The position numbers and the translations under genes are program-made. From Podochytrium sp. JEL0797 (lineage: Eukaryota > Chytridiomycota > Chytridiomycetes > Chytridiales > Chytriomycetaceae), in contig JADGJG010000102.1 in NCBI GenBank assembly GCA_027596195.1, positions 1-44,374 of the forward strand: a stretch of DNA of 44,374 nucleotides, read 5' to 3'. Positions 32,786 through 43,329 of this stretch are shown here, piece after piece (the first letter of the stretch is position 1; every line of letters begins with the position of its first letter). The notes under the pieces were generated by a model that ran no database searches, was not told where the DNA came from, and saw only the letters and a list, made by a program, of their open reading frames with translations.

Positions 32786-33156
32786 TACTAGGGCACACAC
32801 CGCAAGTTCCGTGAGCAACACTCGGACCAGCTCAACGCAAAAGACCGCCACGAGATACGTTCCGGCAATGAAGCCTTACTAGGGCTCGTGACGGCAGGTG
32901 CAGAAACTGGGACAACCTCTACTAGTGCTTGTGTTTTGGAGATGATTGTGGAGAGAAGGAAAACAGCGGGAAACGCGGAATTTATTCATGTCTTTTGGAT
33001 CCCGACGAGCCGGAGTTTGAAAAAAACTGTCAAAACTGTCAAAACTTGAAAATCTTGAAAACCGGATTCAGCTTCCCCATTGCCTCCAATTTGAGGCCAT
33101 TGTATAGGGTTCGCCTTATACATATAAGGTATAGTAATAATACGTATACTATACGC

Positions 33157-33202
33157 GTATAATTTTGATACCAAAAACTAGTAGTATACATGTATACTTC
33201 CG
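33157..33202 (+). repeat. AT-rich repeat, copy 1
   Basis: Begins GTATAATTTTGATACC and ends GTATACATGTATACTTCCG. The interior contains the palindrome GTATACATGTATAC. It aligns with copy 2 about 400 bp downstream in the same orientation. The preceding 50 bp (33115-33156) are also made of TATAC/ATACG palindromic units. Confidence 0.6.
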
Positions 33203-33227
33203 TATGAGATGTGATGATTTTAATTAA

Positions 33228-33300
33228 AGTAGGACGAGGGGAGTGGTCAGATTTAGGCCCTTTGAATCGTGAGGCGATGGTTCGAACCCACCATTATTAC
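33228..33300 (+). other. tRNA-like sequence with intact B box (tRNA relic or SINE head)
   Basis: GGTTCGAACCC at 33279-33289 matches the RNA polymerase III B box, and GATGG/CCACC can form a T-arm with one mismatch. Upstream, GAGTGGTCAGATTTAGGCC faintly recalls the A box and D-arm of class II tRNAs, and CCTT/GAGG could pair as an anticodon stem. The acceptor stem does not pair well (ATTATTA on the 3' side), so I do not call a functional tRNA. It lies between the two AT-rich repeats, which would suit a SINE-like or tRNA-derived unit. Confidence 0.3.
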
Positions 33301-33558
33301 TCTGGCGGTACATAGCTCCTGTGGTAGGCCCAGGCCTAGTGTACTTTTTCGTTTTTTTTCTTTGCTCACGAATGGCAACATGCCCATGGACGAGAAAGAT
33401 GTTAATTCACACGTTGGCTCTCAACCGAGAAGGCTGCTGATATCATGTCTGGACGTGCAAGTGATTTTGATGGTGATCGTTCGGAGTGATTCTGCAAATT
33501 CATTCTTCTCTCCTATACTGTACAGTATATTATACAAGTATAATATCAGGTATAATAT

Positions 33559-33601
33559 GTATAATTTGTATACCAAACCTCACTATACACGTATACTTCC
33601 G
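33559..33601 (+). repeat. AT-rich repeat, copy 2
   Basis: Begins GTATAATTTGTATACC and ends TATACACGTATACTTCCG, matching copy 1 with a few substitutions and gaps. It is preceded by further palindromic TATAC/GTATA units from 33520. Same strand as copy 1. Confidence 0.6.
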
Positions 33602-34006
33602 AACCCTACGGCATTGTATCAGGTAAATAAGAGGTCGTGATTATTTTTATGTGGCGAATGTATCTTTCGGAAGTCGCTGGGTGACGACATATTGACGCGT
33701 GAGTCTTGACTGGTGGGATTTGAGTTTTGACAGCAACATTCCATTTGACAGGCTCCGCGTGGGTTCCGCGCAGCAAGAAGAAAACGGCTTTGCCTTTCAC
33801 ATTCCTTCCAAATAAAAAGGAAACGGGGAAAACAAATGAGCAGTGAGCGAGCCAAAAACGGACCCTTTGATTATTATCACAGCGGTTCGATGAGGTAAGT
33901 GGGGAAATCGGAAAAATTTAAGAATACATTTTGTTTTTATTATGCTTTTATCGATTTAACGGGAATCATTTTCAAAAAAAAGGCTATGAGTCACATCAAC
34001 TTCCTC

Positions 34007-35853
34007 TCACATGGCCGCAGTTCCTCTCGTCTCAATTGGCAAAAAGAAGGCAAACACGCCCATCAGCCCAAACAACGCCGCCGACACGTACAACGCGTAA
34101 TGCGGGTTAATGGCAATCAAAATACCCGACAAGAATGGCGCAGCCACACCCACGACTCTTCCCAAGCAGGACGCAATCCCCACAGCCGTTCCGCGATGGG
34201 CCGTGTGGAACACCTCTGGGGTGTATGCGTAAATGACACCGTACACGAGATTCGACAGGAACGACGCGATGCAGTTAAAGAAGAGTTGCCACCAACTGTT
34301 GCTCGTGGTTGTGAAGAGGAACAAGGACGCGCAGATTCCCACGGCTCCACCACACATGGTTCCCTGAATAAAACCATGTTAAAAATCATGTGTTTCGGAA
34401 GAAAGAAAAGAGGAGAAGGACAATAAAGCATACCTTGCGTCCAAACTTGGTATCAATGAGGAACGTGCCGGCGATTGAACCAGGGATTCCAGACAAGGTT
34501 TGGATGAAAAAGTTGCGGTACGTTTCGTCCAACGTGAGTGGAGTTTCCGAGGCAGAGTTCTCCAAGAACTTTGGCAAGAAACCATAGAACATGACGTACG
34601 CGATCGAAATGGTCATCCACACGAACCAAATCAGAATCGTGGACTGCGCCATGCGACGCGTCGAAAACAGACTCTTGAGAGACTCCTTAAACCGTTCGTA
34701 TTGTTGCGCCTTGGTGAGCTTTTCTTCTTGTTGGGCCTCGGCAAAATCGCTCGCGTGGAGAATGAGTTCCTTGTTGTTCATGGTCGCGAGTTCGTTCAGG
34801 ATTTTGATTGCTTCTTCGGTGCGGCCGACGCTAATGAGCCATTTGGGAGACTCGCGCATCTTGATGAACATCATTCGGAACAGGAGCATTGCGAGGGTGA
34901 TCAAACTGATGGCACCGAGAGTGTATCTGTGAAACAAAAAGCGAGGTAAGAAAAACGCGCCAGGGCACAGAAAATACAAGAATCGGGGGGAAGAATGTGC
35001 CAAAACGTTACCTCCATCCCTTGTTGTCAGATCCAGCCACACAGAGACCGTTCACAACCTCACAAGAGTAGCGTGGGAGCAACCACCACGAAAAACTCGC
35101 TCCAATCACAGCACCCACGGGCCAAAACAGCGACAAGAGCGTGAGCAACGACTGCCGTTCCCTGGGAATGAATTCAAGAAACAAGGACCCGTCAATAGGC
35201 AGGTTTCCACCGACTCCGACTCCCATCAACGCCAACAGGATGCAATAGACGGGGAAGTTGGGCGCAAACGCGGCGGCTCCTCCAAAGATTCCACCGAGCG
35301 TGAGAGTGAGGACAAAGGCGGGTTTTCTGCCGATAATGTCTGAAATAAGGCCCCAACCGAACGAACCGAAAATCATTCCGATGTAGACGGCGGAGGTTCC
35401 CATTCCCGAGATGGCGTCGGGGACTCCGAATTCGGCTTGGACTTGGGGGAGGACTGTGGCCAAAATTTGGAGCCACATGTTGTCGGCTGTGGAGAAAGAA
35501 CGAATGAGTAAATATGAATCCAATGTGCAGGTGGGGGGGATGTTGCGTGATTGCAGTGAATCTTAGCAATACGAGCAGACGAAAGTGTGATATCGCTCAA
35601 CTAAATATCTACAATTGGGAAACGTACCAATGTATCCGAGACCGCAGAGGAAGAACATTTTCTAATGAAGGACCGAGATTAGAAAATGGGGCTTTTATAG
35701 CGAACCCAAAGCGTATCAAACAAAGCTTACCCATTGGAAGGTGCCCATGCCAATCTCGGAGATGACATCGTTCAGTTTGTCCATGTCCGTGTGAGCATTC
35801 TTCTCCGACTCGACATTGATGATGGGTTCGTCTTTCCTCTCCTCGGTCGACAT
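34007..35853 (-). CDS. SV2-like MFS transporter
   Basis: Complement of join(34007..34363,34434..34926,35012..35486,35628..35661,35731..35853); 493 aa. A major facilitator of the SV2/sugar-porter-like group. Seen: the start ISEIGMGTFQWKMFFLCGLGYIADNMWLQ, the loop motif GWGLISDIIGRKPAF between helices 2 and 3, GVGVGGNLPIDGSLFLEFIPRERQ, the central-loop signature RESPKWLISVGRTEEA, and GVIYAYTPEVFHTAHRGTAVG in the C-terminal half. About twelve helices in all. A 34-nt micro-exon encodes part of helix 1. Introns are 70, 85, 141 and 69 nt. The substrate cannot be told from sequence (organic ion or sugar). Plasma-membrane location is likely. Confidence 0.9.
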
Positions 35854-36423
35854 GATTTGCAGAGTTTTTTTTTTGGCTGCAGTGTTTGGGGGAAGGCCTT
35901 GTTGTTAGGATGAACCCTCTTCGTTTTCGGGTTTTGAACCCACGGCATTTGTAACGAAATTTTTTGAGGCTTGAGGTCTCGCCAAACCCGCCACCAATCA
36001 CATATGGTCACGAGACCTTGCCTGCCAAGCGGGTAAAATCGCTCGTCTGAAGGCACTCACTCCATGCGAAGACTCACTGAATTGATGCTTGTAGTCGAAA
36101 AATTTACGATAACTGGCCAATTCCGCCACCAAAATTCGCGTATTAATTATCAGTCACATGTAAAGAGATTTTAGATCATCCGTTTTTTGGTAAGTTGAGC
36201 GCAAATCGACGTGTTGAGATACGTGACGTGCTTCAAATCAAAAGACAAGATAGCTGGCCAATAAACCCGAAGAGGCATTCTGAAATCAAACGAATATGAA
36301 TTTCCTCATGGCATTAACATTTTGTTTCGGATTTCAGTTTCGATTCGTGCCGCCGCGTTCAAAACAAAACTTCAATCACTCATTAATTCCACCAATTTGA
36401 TCCCATTTCAAAGACGCAAGCGA
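35854..36423. other. Divergent intergenic region, no gene found
   Basis: 570 bp between the SV2-like transporter and the PH-domain gene. It contains a 7-bp inverted repeat (GGTCTCG at 35975, CGAGACC at 36011) and a T-rich run after the transporter start. Frames here show no domain. An acceptor-like TTTCAG at about 36333-36338 may belong to a 5'UTR intron of the PH gene. Confidence 0.4.
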
Positions 36424-38323
36424 ATGACGCTGAAGGCCGAAGTCGTGCACATTCGAAACGGCTTTGTTTGGTTGAAGCGATATTTGCGACTCACGGACCA
36501 CACGATCACGATCCACAAGAACGAGTCCACCCTGGCATCCATGCAATCCATATCGATTTCAGACGTGGAGTCCGTCCGGCAGTCGCAGGCAAAGAAAGCA
36601 TGCTGTTTCGAGATCAAAGCCAGGAATATTGGATTCGTTGTGGCTTGTGACTCTGAAGACAGCATGTTGGAGTGGATTTTCGCCATTAGTGACAGGGTTT
36701 GTGTTCCTTTTCATTGATTGCTAAGGGGAGCAATTATTGACAGTTGCTCGCGGACAACAGATTTCCTCAAATATCTGTTCCGAGTCGGACCCACACTCAA
36801 GCGACGCAACAGTCTCATCCCGACTCTCGAATGCTTCTTCGAACGACACTCTGGTCTTTGATTCCATGGAATCGAAACACAAGCCCGAGTCCGCACCTGC
36901 AGCCATGATTGACAGGCCTGCTAATCTTGACCCCGCACCGAATTTTGGCGCCAAGCCACATCTGTTTCAAAGGCCCCGAGCCGCATCGCAAGAGTATCAG
37001 GCCGGCTATTTCAACGACCTGTTCAAAGTATTTGATGACGCTGTGGCTGTTCCCGCGTTGGAGTTTGGAGAAATCAAGTCAGTCGTCGATATTGTACCCA
37101 CCAAGAAAAAGCCGTTGCTGGAGCGCATTCAAACTTCAAGTTTGGGGATCGATTTGAAAATGTCAAAGTCGGTTGGGTGTGTTGTGCCAGTGGGGTTTGC
37201 GATTCGCGATCCAGAGTTGGCGCCCTCATTGCGGTCGGGAGAGTCGATCAATTCAAATCCTCTCTGTGTGGGGCAGGAGAACAGTGTGATTGAACCAGGG
37301 GTGGATCAGCAGCAAGACACCTTTGAAGCCCAACTCGCACCTGTGACCGAGCCGGTCTGTTTCAATCCGCCCCTTCCTCCAATGGTATCGCGAGTACTAC
37401 CACCACGAATAGACAGCCTGGATTGTTCCACACCAACGGTTCCTGAAGATACCGAGGCTCCACGATTGCCTTCGGAAATCGTGTTTCACTTCCGGTGTCC
37501 AATCACCAGAACTCCGTCCACAGACAGTCTGTTTCGCACGTTGGAAAGAGACCTCAAGTTAAAGCCAGCACATCCCATGGTCGAGCAGGAATTGCAATCC
37601 AAGGTTCAATCGCCGCCAAGGGTGGTCATCCCCTACGCTCGAGAAATCACTTCTCCGCCTTGCCACCCATTTCTCTTCTCACCTCAAATGCGCATGTCAA
37701 CTCCAAGCTCTCCGCTCAAGGGGATTTTGAAAGCCTCGCCTACCACCGGCACGCGGCTTGGTCAAACGTTTGAAGTATCGTCGTTGCAATCTCCCGTGCC
37801 TGCAATCAAGAAACGCGTCGTTTTTGCTATGGGTGGCTCTTGTGATGCAACCTCGAGCGATATTCCTCAAGGTGGAGCAGCCATCGCAAGATTCGAGGGC
37901 TCGTCAACAGCTTCCGCACTCGTCTTGAACATTATCGCCAATTCAGTGAATAGTTCGAGCGCAGCCAAAGAGGAAACAATTGTTGCACAGACCGCTGGAG
38001 TCAGTTCGCAGTTGCGAAGTGAAACAAGTCCGTCTGTGGTGGCACTTGAAGAAGCTTCTACTTCCGCGGAGGATGAAGTGTGGAATACACCGTTGGAATC
38101 GATCACAACGGACCCTGTGCCGATCGCGCTTGCCCTGGAATCTCAAGAAGCGCTTCCAACTTCATCTTCCATTGCGAATGCATCAAATTCAAACCAAATC
38201 ATTCTGCATTCATTTTTTACTGTCGCTGTTGAATGTGATGGCGATGGCAAAAATGCTCCCGCAGCCTTTGCCGTGTATTTTATGGTGTTCTTTTTCTCAC
38301 TTATGCTTCATGTTTTGTATTAA
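36424..38323 (+). CDS. PH-domain protein with disordered body
   Basis: Join 36424..36696,36761..38323; 611 aa. The first ~90 residues form a PH domain: KAEVVHIRNGFVWLKRYLRL, TIHKNES, a basic strand and the closing helix with its conserved Trp (SEDSMLEWIFAISDR). PH domains bind phosphoinositides or proteins at membranes. The remaining ~500 residues are low complexity and Ser/Pro-rich with no recognised domain. The very C-terminus is hydrophobic (VYFMVFFFSLMLHVLY), which could be a tail anchor or retained intron sequence. The intron is 64 nt (GTTTGT...AACAG). An alternative 43-nt intron (36701-36743) also keeps frame and would add six residues. Upstream exons cannot be excluded. Confidence 0.72.
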
Positions 38324-38906
38324 GTTAAGGGTGGACTTTTTCGACAAGTTCGAATCTGTCCGGGAAAAATCGCCATTTTCGGTCCCCTCAAACCCCCGGG
38401 TCCGCGCTGCCAATTTAAGCCTCGACGGGAAGTCTGACAGATCTGAATTTTTTAGAGGAAAATAAAGAGAGGGTTCTTAACTGGAAAATCCAATAATATT
38501 CGGGGAATTCCATCGGGATCGGTTATGAGTCGCGGGTGAAAGGGATGGCAATGACGTCCTTACAGATACGCTAGCACTTCGAAATCGAATCCGATTCTTC
38601 CAAACTCACCGAGTATAGCATGCTATGTATATTTTCGATCATTTTTGGTGTAGAATTTGCGATATCTGTCCTGGGGATGCGAAAAAAGAACTTTTCACAA
38701 ATTTTGAGAATTTTCAATCGCGCAGGAAAGTAGAGCATGTATCTTTATATATTTTTCGCTGATTCCAACGCCTACATCATCTCCTGCCAATTTTCTATTA
38801 CTTTTGGTGCGCGATTTCTCCTGGACGTTGTGGTTGATTTTCTACGAATTGTTGAAAAAGTTTGGTTTTTGATCTGCGATTTTGTGGCCTCAAAAATCAC
38901 AAGAAA
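38324..38906. other. AT-rich spacer before the transposase-like gene
   Basis: 583 bp with runs of A/T, the 12-bp palindrome ATAGCATGCTAT near 38615 and no supported gene. If a mobile element occupies the following region, its left end should be here. I could not find a terminal inverted repeat matching the right side within the window. Confidence 0.4.
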
Positions 38907-41900
38907 ATGGCTTCCGCCAAGAAGAAACGACACAACCAGTCAATCGGATTCGGTTCGATCAACCGATCTTCCAGCCGATCTGCCCCAGGTAACAATGCCT
39001 TCAACACATGCATGTATCAAACTGACGGCTGCCACCTCCAGGGTCTCGCTCCATCAACGATGTTAGCGTCTTCGAGGACATGGATGTCAATGACGAGGCT
39101 GCCGCCGACGACCGTGAGCACGATCAGCACGATCAAGGTATTGTGCATCTTCGTCGATCGACGGCCATTGACACTCTCGTGAGCAGAGAACTCGCCTGCC
39201 CCAGTTGCGTATCGAGGTCGTATACAAGCTCCCCCCACGACTCCCGCGGGCGACAACGGTAAAACCCTCAAGCTTGCAGTCAAGATTTCCGTGCTGATCG
39301 TATGATTCACAGGCGGCCCATCGGCAACGAGCCAGCTGCCCTCGTCTCTGCCGACTTTTCGACAAGCACCTCTGCTGACCGAGCGAATCCTAACGCCTTC
39401 CAGAGAGAATGGTAATGCGCGTGATAATGTGAATCACGCTGGGATCTTTTACTTACCACTCCTTTTCCGACAGGGAACGCAACACCCGCCTCGCTCACAA
39501 CCCCCGCTCGTGCAACTTCGATGGCTGAGAAACGGCCCTTCTCCGCTGAGGAGAGCCCCAGCAGAAACCTCAAACGCACGAACGTTCAGCAACCCGTAAC
39601 GTACGCACCACAGTTTGGTATCGCGGGATTGCCGCGCCATCGTGGCAAAACGATCCCTCGCCGTGACATCACCGCGAGCATGATTCTCGATCACGACGGC
39701 AACGAATCCGATGGCGATATGTTGGAGCCATCAAGCACAGACACCCCCGATTCCCGTGAGGCGCGTGTTCGTGGGCTTGGATCTGTCCTGTCTCAGATTC
39801 AAGAAGCTATCTTGCAACCCGGCGATGCCCCAAACAAAGCTGTCCGTACCATCTCGAAAGACTTGCTGGCTCTCAAGAAAACTGCATTCAACCGTGTGTT
39901 TGCTTTGCTCAAGGCCTTGATTTATCGCGTATTCGAGCTGTTCAACCCTTCCGACCCTCTTGCGCTGTTTGGGGTTCTCAGTGTCGCCTCCTTCATGAAC
40001 AGTCACTTTAAGGACAAAATCCCTGCTGGATTTCAAGACCCGGCGAAAAGGATTGCGGAGTTGGAGAAGGAGAACACGCGCCTGTTGGAGAAGATTGAGG
40101 ATATGAGGGAGAAGCGGGTGTTGGATGTAGATCGTATTCGGAAGGAGAAGACACGTGCGGAGGCAAAAGGTTTGTTTGTTTTTTTGTCCGAATTTACGAT
40201 TCTCCGTTTCTCATTTCAATTTCGACATTTACAGCTTCGCGCCACATACCGGAGGTCTCTTCCGCTTCCACCATTGCCGACTCCATCATAGCCAAGTACA
40301 AGCTCGGTTCTTTCCTTTTCTGCGATACCAAGATTCTCTTGCGTGGAATGATTGAATTGCCATGGACATGCCTCAACATTGACTGCGCGAAGGTCTTTAC
40401 TATTGCTTCAATAAAGAAAGTCTCTTTTGAAGTTCACGGTTTTGATATTACCCTCAAGTGCTCTTGTCCTGATTGCAAAACTCTCTTGCACCGCTCCAAC
40501 TGGAATCGAATCCTCCCATTTTCCATGCCAACCGCCATGCATTTTTCAGCTGTCCTGTTTGCTGGCTCTTCGCACACAAAGCTCCAACGCTCGCTTGCTT
40601 TGATGGGTGTGACGAATCAACAAGGTGAAACCGCCTTCTACGCGTCAAGGCACAAGTTCAAGTTGGACTCCGTGCTAGCCGAACTGGAAGCTGCATCCAT
40701 GATAGCACGCAGATACGCTTTCGCTGAATGGTGTATGTCCAAGAATTGGTCCTTTTTGCCTGTCACAAACGATACCGCTTGGCGCAAGAGAAGAAACGCG
40801 GGTGCGGCAGACTGCTACCTGCTTGAGGGTGTGAAGCTGCCAGGAGAGGAGCACTATGGAGTCTTGGGTCACAAGAGTGTGAACATTGGTCGTTCCCTGA
40901 CGCTCAAAGATGGAACTACTTCGACTACCCTTCTTGGGACGCATGAGGGGGCATCTGGCTTGATGGAGTACGCGATGGTGAAGCAGTTTGTGGATGACGT
41001 AGACTTGAACGACTTCTTGACCTTTCGCAAGATGATGCTCGAGTGGACCTGTGATGGCGACCTCAAGAATCTCGATTTGTTGAGGATGTGGCGTGTCATG
41101 AAGCTGATCTTCAAAGACCATTCCCATGACGCCAAAGTGGTGGAAAAACGACTCCGTCTTCCCAAGTACGAGCAGTTCAAGGAGCTCATTCCCGAGATCA
41201 TGAAACTTTTCACGCGGCTCATCTACACGGGCAAGAGCTACTGGTTTATCTCGCACGGTTTGCCAGAGAAGGCCACGATCCCAGTTGAGCTGATTGAGGA
41301 GATTGGAACTTTCAACGAAGCCGATCTGCACAAGCAACTGACTGGTGTTGCCGTCAAGCACTTTCAGAACGACCATTCCGAGTGTCTTGCCGCCGCTTGT
41401 CCAGGAAAAACTGCCGATATCCCGACGCTCGTCGGTCCCTCCCTTGTGGGCAAGAACGCCAAGTTTATCCAGGATTTTTCGGAGATGCTGGTGTATGTTA
41501 TGAAGGTGGAAGCTGGCCAAAATCGAATCAACGGAACAACCTCCTCCAGCAACGAGGCCCTTCACCATTCTGGCCTCAAGTTTTTGTCGAAGCATACCGA
41601 CACGTGGTCGACAGGCTTGATGAGATCCCAGCTGGGTGTTCTTGTGAATAATGATGGGTTCATGTTCACATTTTCGAAGCTGCGTGAGGCGTGTGGGCAT
41701 CCTCTTGCAGAGAACGACAACGATTGGATTCAGCAAAATGCTGTTGTTGTGGCTGCTGGTAAACATGCCACTTACAACCTCAGCAAGATGGAGGAGAAGT
41801 CTCTCGCGAGAAAGGAGTTTGTGGCCATGCGTCGTGATGAGATGGCGGGGATTGATGGAGATGCGAGCTGGGTCATGTACAAGAGTTCTTCTCAAGATGG

Positions 41901-42327
41901 GGCCTTGTTTCGAGCAAAGAAATGGCATTGGTCCCAAGCCGACTTTCAGAGTGTGCTCATGTGCCTTGTTTGCGGAGGTTTTGTCCGTCAGGGTGTTACT
42001 GGATGTTGCCACCTCTGCGAGTTTTATGTGATGCAGTTTCTCAAATACCACCCTGAATGCACGCGGGATGATGTGATGGGAATGGATGGGATGGATGTTA
42101 TTTGTGACATTGGGTTACATGTTACCACAGAGGAGGATTTGGTTATGTGTCGCAACGTCGTGTTCCAATACGATTCATGGAAGCCCGGTCAACTCGAGGT
42201 GCTCTTTGCCATGGTCGTTTACCATCGCAACATCGCCGTTATCCAGGCATGCGGTTGGGGAAAGTCGCTGCCGGTCCAGATCTTGTCAACAGAAGCATCT
42301 TTTTCGGAACGGATGAGGTTCCGTTGA
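38907..42327 (+). CDS. Mutator-like DDE transposase fused to a truncated helicase P-loop
   Basis: Join 38907..38988,39042..39137,39187..39258,39313..39411,39474..40169,40235..42327; 1045 aa. The N-terminal ~350 residues are basic/disordered, ending in a coiled coil (RIAELEKENTRLLEKIEDM). Next comes a cysteine cluster (CLNIDC...CSCPDC), then a DDE core like Mutator/YqaJ-associated transposases: D528 in TNDTAWRKRRNAG, the HEGASGLMEYAM block, D622/D624 in CDGDLKN, and E789 in SSSNEALHHSGLKFL. A second cysteine cluster follows (CLVCGG...CCHLCEF). The end reads YDSWKPGQLEVLFAM and ACGWGKSLPVQIL, a RecQ-like Q motif and Walker A (GKS 1024-1026), and the frame stops 19 residues later. All five introns (49-65 nt) are phase 1. 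Catalytic residues appear intact; the helicase does not. Domestication or a recently active element are both possible. Confidence 0.75.
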
Positions 42328-42492
42328 ATCCTCCACCTCAACCTCTACCGACCAAGAAACAAATTCAATCGAATCTCGGGTTGAATGTGCCAACTGAAAT
42401 GTTTGTTTTGACCCCACTTTTTTTTCTGTTTCTAAAGAGTGCTTGCCCTCCTCAAACAAAATAGCAACAAGCGACCCAGCATCTTTTTCGCC

Positions 42493-42895
42493 ATGGACGA
42501 AGCGCAGCTCAACCCTCAACCTCGTCGTGTCAAGGGAATTGCGACGGCCACCGTCGCCGCAGCGATTGGAGACGATCACAATGGGCATTTGATTCTCCAT
42601 AACGAGCCATCCAAATGGACTGTTGAACATGTTGTGCAGTGGACCACGGACTGGGTTTTGATGAATCGCGCGGATGGATCCTTGGTTGAATTCATGAAAG
42701 GTGAGAAGAAAATTGTGTTTCACGTAGTCTAATGGGCTTGGTTCATTAGATGAGCGGATTAATGGTGCAGCACTATTGTCAGAGCATTTGAAGCCACCGA
42801 TTTCGCATGTGGGACACCAGTTGAATTTTGCAGCGTCGATTCAGGAGTTGAGAGTGATGGATGAGATGGCTGTTCCGCCTCCTGTGTATGAATGA
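42493..42895 (+). CDS. SAM-domain protein, copy A (intact)
   Basis: Join 42493..42700,42750..42895; 117 aa. Residues about 38-105 look like a sterile alpha motif: PSKWTVEHVVQWTTDWVL, LVEFMKDERINGAALLSEHL and HVGHQLNFAASIQEL, with the Trp, the I-x-G-x-x-LL and the G-x-x-L spacing of SAM domains, which bind proteins or RNA and may polymerise. The N-terminus is basic and Thr/Ala-rich. The 49-nt intron splits the domain after FMK in phase 1. It lies 165 bp downstream of the transposase-like stop, same strand. Copy B lies tail to tail 45 bp away. Confidence 0.7.
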
Positions 42896-42940
42896 ATAAT
42901 ATGTATATCCTTTTCTACATTGATTGTTTCTGGAAACGAT

Positions 42941-43308
42941 TCAATGATATTCAGGTGGCGACGTGGCCAAGTCGTCACTAAATCTCAACTCCTTCCCCGC
43001 CGCGACGAAATTCAAGCGACGTCCCTCCTTCATAAATGGGGGCGTAGCTGGTCCGACAATAACTCAACTCCGTTGATTTCTTGATCTAAATGTCCAAAGA
43101 AGAAAAATAAAACGTTAGACGCGGTCAGCATGGGAACGAAAAAAAGAATTGGTCAGTCACCTCTCATGAACTCAACCAGCTCGGGTTCCTTGTTGACCGC
43201 GCCCCATTGTTGGGTCCATTCAACGACTTGCTCGACAGACCATGTGGAGGCTTTCTTGGGAAGAATCAAGTTGCCAAACATGGCAGTGGTTGGTTTAGGG
43301 AGTGACAT
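42941..43308 (-). pseudogene. SAM-domain protein, copy B (single-base frameshift)
   Basis: Minus strand, exon 1 at 43308..43161 and exon 2 from 43085. The product matches copy A: STWSVEQVVEWTQQWG, LVEFMRDQEINGVELLSDQL. The 75-nt intron (GTGACT...ATTTAG, branch CTAACG) sits at the same codon and phase. After CTACGC a run of five C's leads into TTA TGA (43032-43030), but in the next frame the family ending continues (KEGRRLNFVAAGKEL, then SPPEYH and TGA at 42943-42941). A sixth C in that run would rejoin the frames, so this is a one-base deletion or a homopolymer sequencing error. Confidence 0.65.
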
Positions 43309-43329
43309 CGTTCAGCCAACAGGGTGAGG

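Larger units (their letters stand above)
32227..34006. other. 1.8-kb gene-free, repeat-bearing region
   Basis: No frame here shows a domain or a convincing splice chain. It holds imperfect repeats (32545-32785), a G run near 32685, two copies of an AT-rich palindrome-containing repeat (33157-33202 and 33559-33601) and a tRNA-like B box (33276-33292). It lies between the UNC-93-like gene's 5' end and the SV2-like transporter's 3' end. Confidence 0.6.

Noticed and set aside
33228..33300. Functional tRNA gene
   Set aside because: Only the B box and part of the T arm fit; acceptor and D arms do not pair. Kept only as a tRNA-like relic.
35975..36017. GGTCTCG/CGAGACC inverted repeat as a terminator or operator
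   Set aside because: A 7-bp stem with a 29-nt loop is expected by chance at this scale and has no supporting context.
40675..42051. 458-aa open frame antisense to the transposase-like gene
   Set aside because: It is the reverse-strand shadow of a long exon; no domain, no splice support, and composition follows the sense codons.
42160..42327. Complete RecQ helicase
   Set aside because: Only the Q-like motif and Walker A are present; no DEAH box or later motifs before the stop or in the following 600 bp.
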